From NCBI RefSeq assembly GCF_002099425.1, contig NW_018344286.1, positions 744,001 through 808,000 on the forward strand: 64,000 nt of DNA. Reading direction: 5' to 3'. Source of the DNA: Phascolarctos cinereus (taxonomy: Eukaryota; Chordata; Mammalia; Diprotodontia; Phascolarctidae). Positions within the stretch are counted from its first letter, which is position 1; each line of letters starts with the position of its first letter. The notes below the pieces were generated by a model that saw nothing but the letters and a program-made list of their open reading frames with translations, was not told the origin of the DNA and made no database searches. This document shows positions 63,350 through 64,000 of this stretch, in pieces. The position numbers and the translations under genes are program-made.

Positions 63350-64000
63350 TGAACTCCAATCCTGCACCTCCAGCTGCCTATCAGCTACTTCAAGTTGGAT
63401 TGTCTCTGAACTCATTGCTCCCCCTTTCAAGATCTAAGAAGTTGCTGACTAGTTATTACTATTACTTATTACTGTCGAGGGGACCATTGTACTTCTAGTG
63501 ACCCAACTCTTCAAGATGTGAGTTATCTTTGACTCATCACTGTCTAATAATTCCAAATATCCTGTACATGACCAAAAACATGTCTTTTCCAGTCCTGTGA
63601 CATCTCCTACATCCATTCAGCACCCCGGGTCAAACCCTTATCACCTTTTACATAGTTTATTTCAACACTCTCCTCACTGGTATCCCTGGCTCAAGTCTCT
63701 CCCTACTTCAATCCATTCTCCAGATTGCCAACAGAGTGATTGTCCTAAAGGGGTCTGACCAAGCCAGTCCACCACTCAGTAAGCACTGTTGTTATTGTTA
63801 TCATCCTTCATTTTTGAAGAGGACCAATGACCTCATATCAATGACATCATTGTATGTATGTACATAAACATACATGCTTATATGTTGTTTTATACGTGCT
63901 TTTTATGTATGTATATTATATATATAGTTTTAATATATGTTTTCCCTCAGTAGAATGTAAGCTCTGTGAAGGCAGGGACTACTTCATTATTGTCTCAGTG
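63350..64000 (+). mobile_element. L2 LINE, sense, interrupted near the tail
   Basis: CCTCCAGCTGCCTATCAGCT, TATTACTGTCGAGGGGACCA, CCTGGCTCAAGTCTCTCCCT, CAATCCATTCTCCAGATTGC and AAAGGGGTCTGACCAAGCCA follow L2 ORF2. The interval 63785-63925 is foreign. The L2 tail (TAGAATGTAAGCTCTGTGAA, GGCAGGGACTACTTCATTAT) runs to the window edge and is cut by it. Confidence 0.82.
63785..63840 (-). mobile_element. RTE-tailed repeat end, antisense, 5'-truncated
   Basis: TGTTGTTATTGTTATCATCC then TTCATTTTTGAAGAGGACCA and ATGACCTCATATCA is the reverse complement of the tail motif of the elements ending near 24640 and 46253. It is followed by TATG-rich sequence to about 63935. Confidence 0.78.

Overview
The window looks like non-coding nuclear DNA of a marsupial mammal. 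Its interspersed repeats combine MIR-type CORE-SINEs, abundant L2 and L3/CR1-clade LINE fossils, L1 fragments of the marsupial type, and a tRNA-derived SINE whose 3' end reads TGGAGAAGGAAATGGCAAAC...GACTGAA...AACAACAA. That last element resembles a SINE fused to a BovB/RTE-like tail, which is a strong marsupial signature from established knowledge. Base composition is AT-leaning and CpG-poor, there is no CpG island, and the simple repeats are long. I cannot name the species.

No complete protein-coding gene is visible. Most open frames belong to LINE reverse-transcriptase fossils or to dinucleotide and trinucleotide repeats. The two host-gene signals are a candidate 135-bp internal exon at 40683-40817 (+), phase 2/2 with good splice sites and identity unknown, and a broken Y-box (YBX1/YBX3-like) cold-shock-domain pseudogene fragment at about 44890-45210 (+). 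If the exon is real, much of the window is intron of a plus-strand gene. Otherwise the window is intergenic.

Layout: 1-9 kb holds MIR, L2 and L3 fragments and repeat-poor stretches (2770-3330, 8280-8640). 9-13.5 kb has an L2 3' end carrying a small SINE insertion with a 14-bp target-site duplication, an L1 3' end and MIRs. 14.4-17 kb is mostly unique, with possible conserved non-coding sequence. 17-28.5 kb is dense in LINE fossils, including a 2.5-kb antisense L2 with a 176-residue open RT segment (20.1-22.6 kb), an L3/CR1 RT fragment, and two inverted copies of one marsupial repeat. 29-31 kb is repeat-poor with a very AT-rich TAAT-motif block (30255-30690). 31.5-37.3 kb is L3 and L1, including an L3 split by an L1 and a SINE. 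38-41 kb is mixed and contains the exon candidate. 41.7-45.2 kb is a near-full-length antisense L2 followed by the Y-box pseudogene. 46-53 kb is L2, L1 and SINE fossils, several of them nested. 54.1 kb has a long trinucleotide tract. 54.7-55.2 kb is unique. 56.9-57.9 kb is L3. 59-60.8 kb is a sense L2 with a SINE inserted in its catalytic motif. 61.4-62 kb is a tandem array of SINE-tail units. 62.8-64 kb is nested SINEs and L2.

No operon-like or gene-network logic is visible. What can be reconstructed is the relative order of insertions. I see no recognisable LTR retroelement, CRISPR array or functional RNA gene. Repeat family names come from memory of consensus sequences and were not checked against a library. 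Boundaries are generally good to about 10-30 bp.
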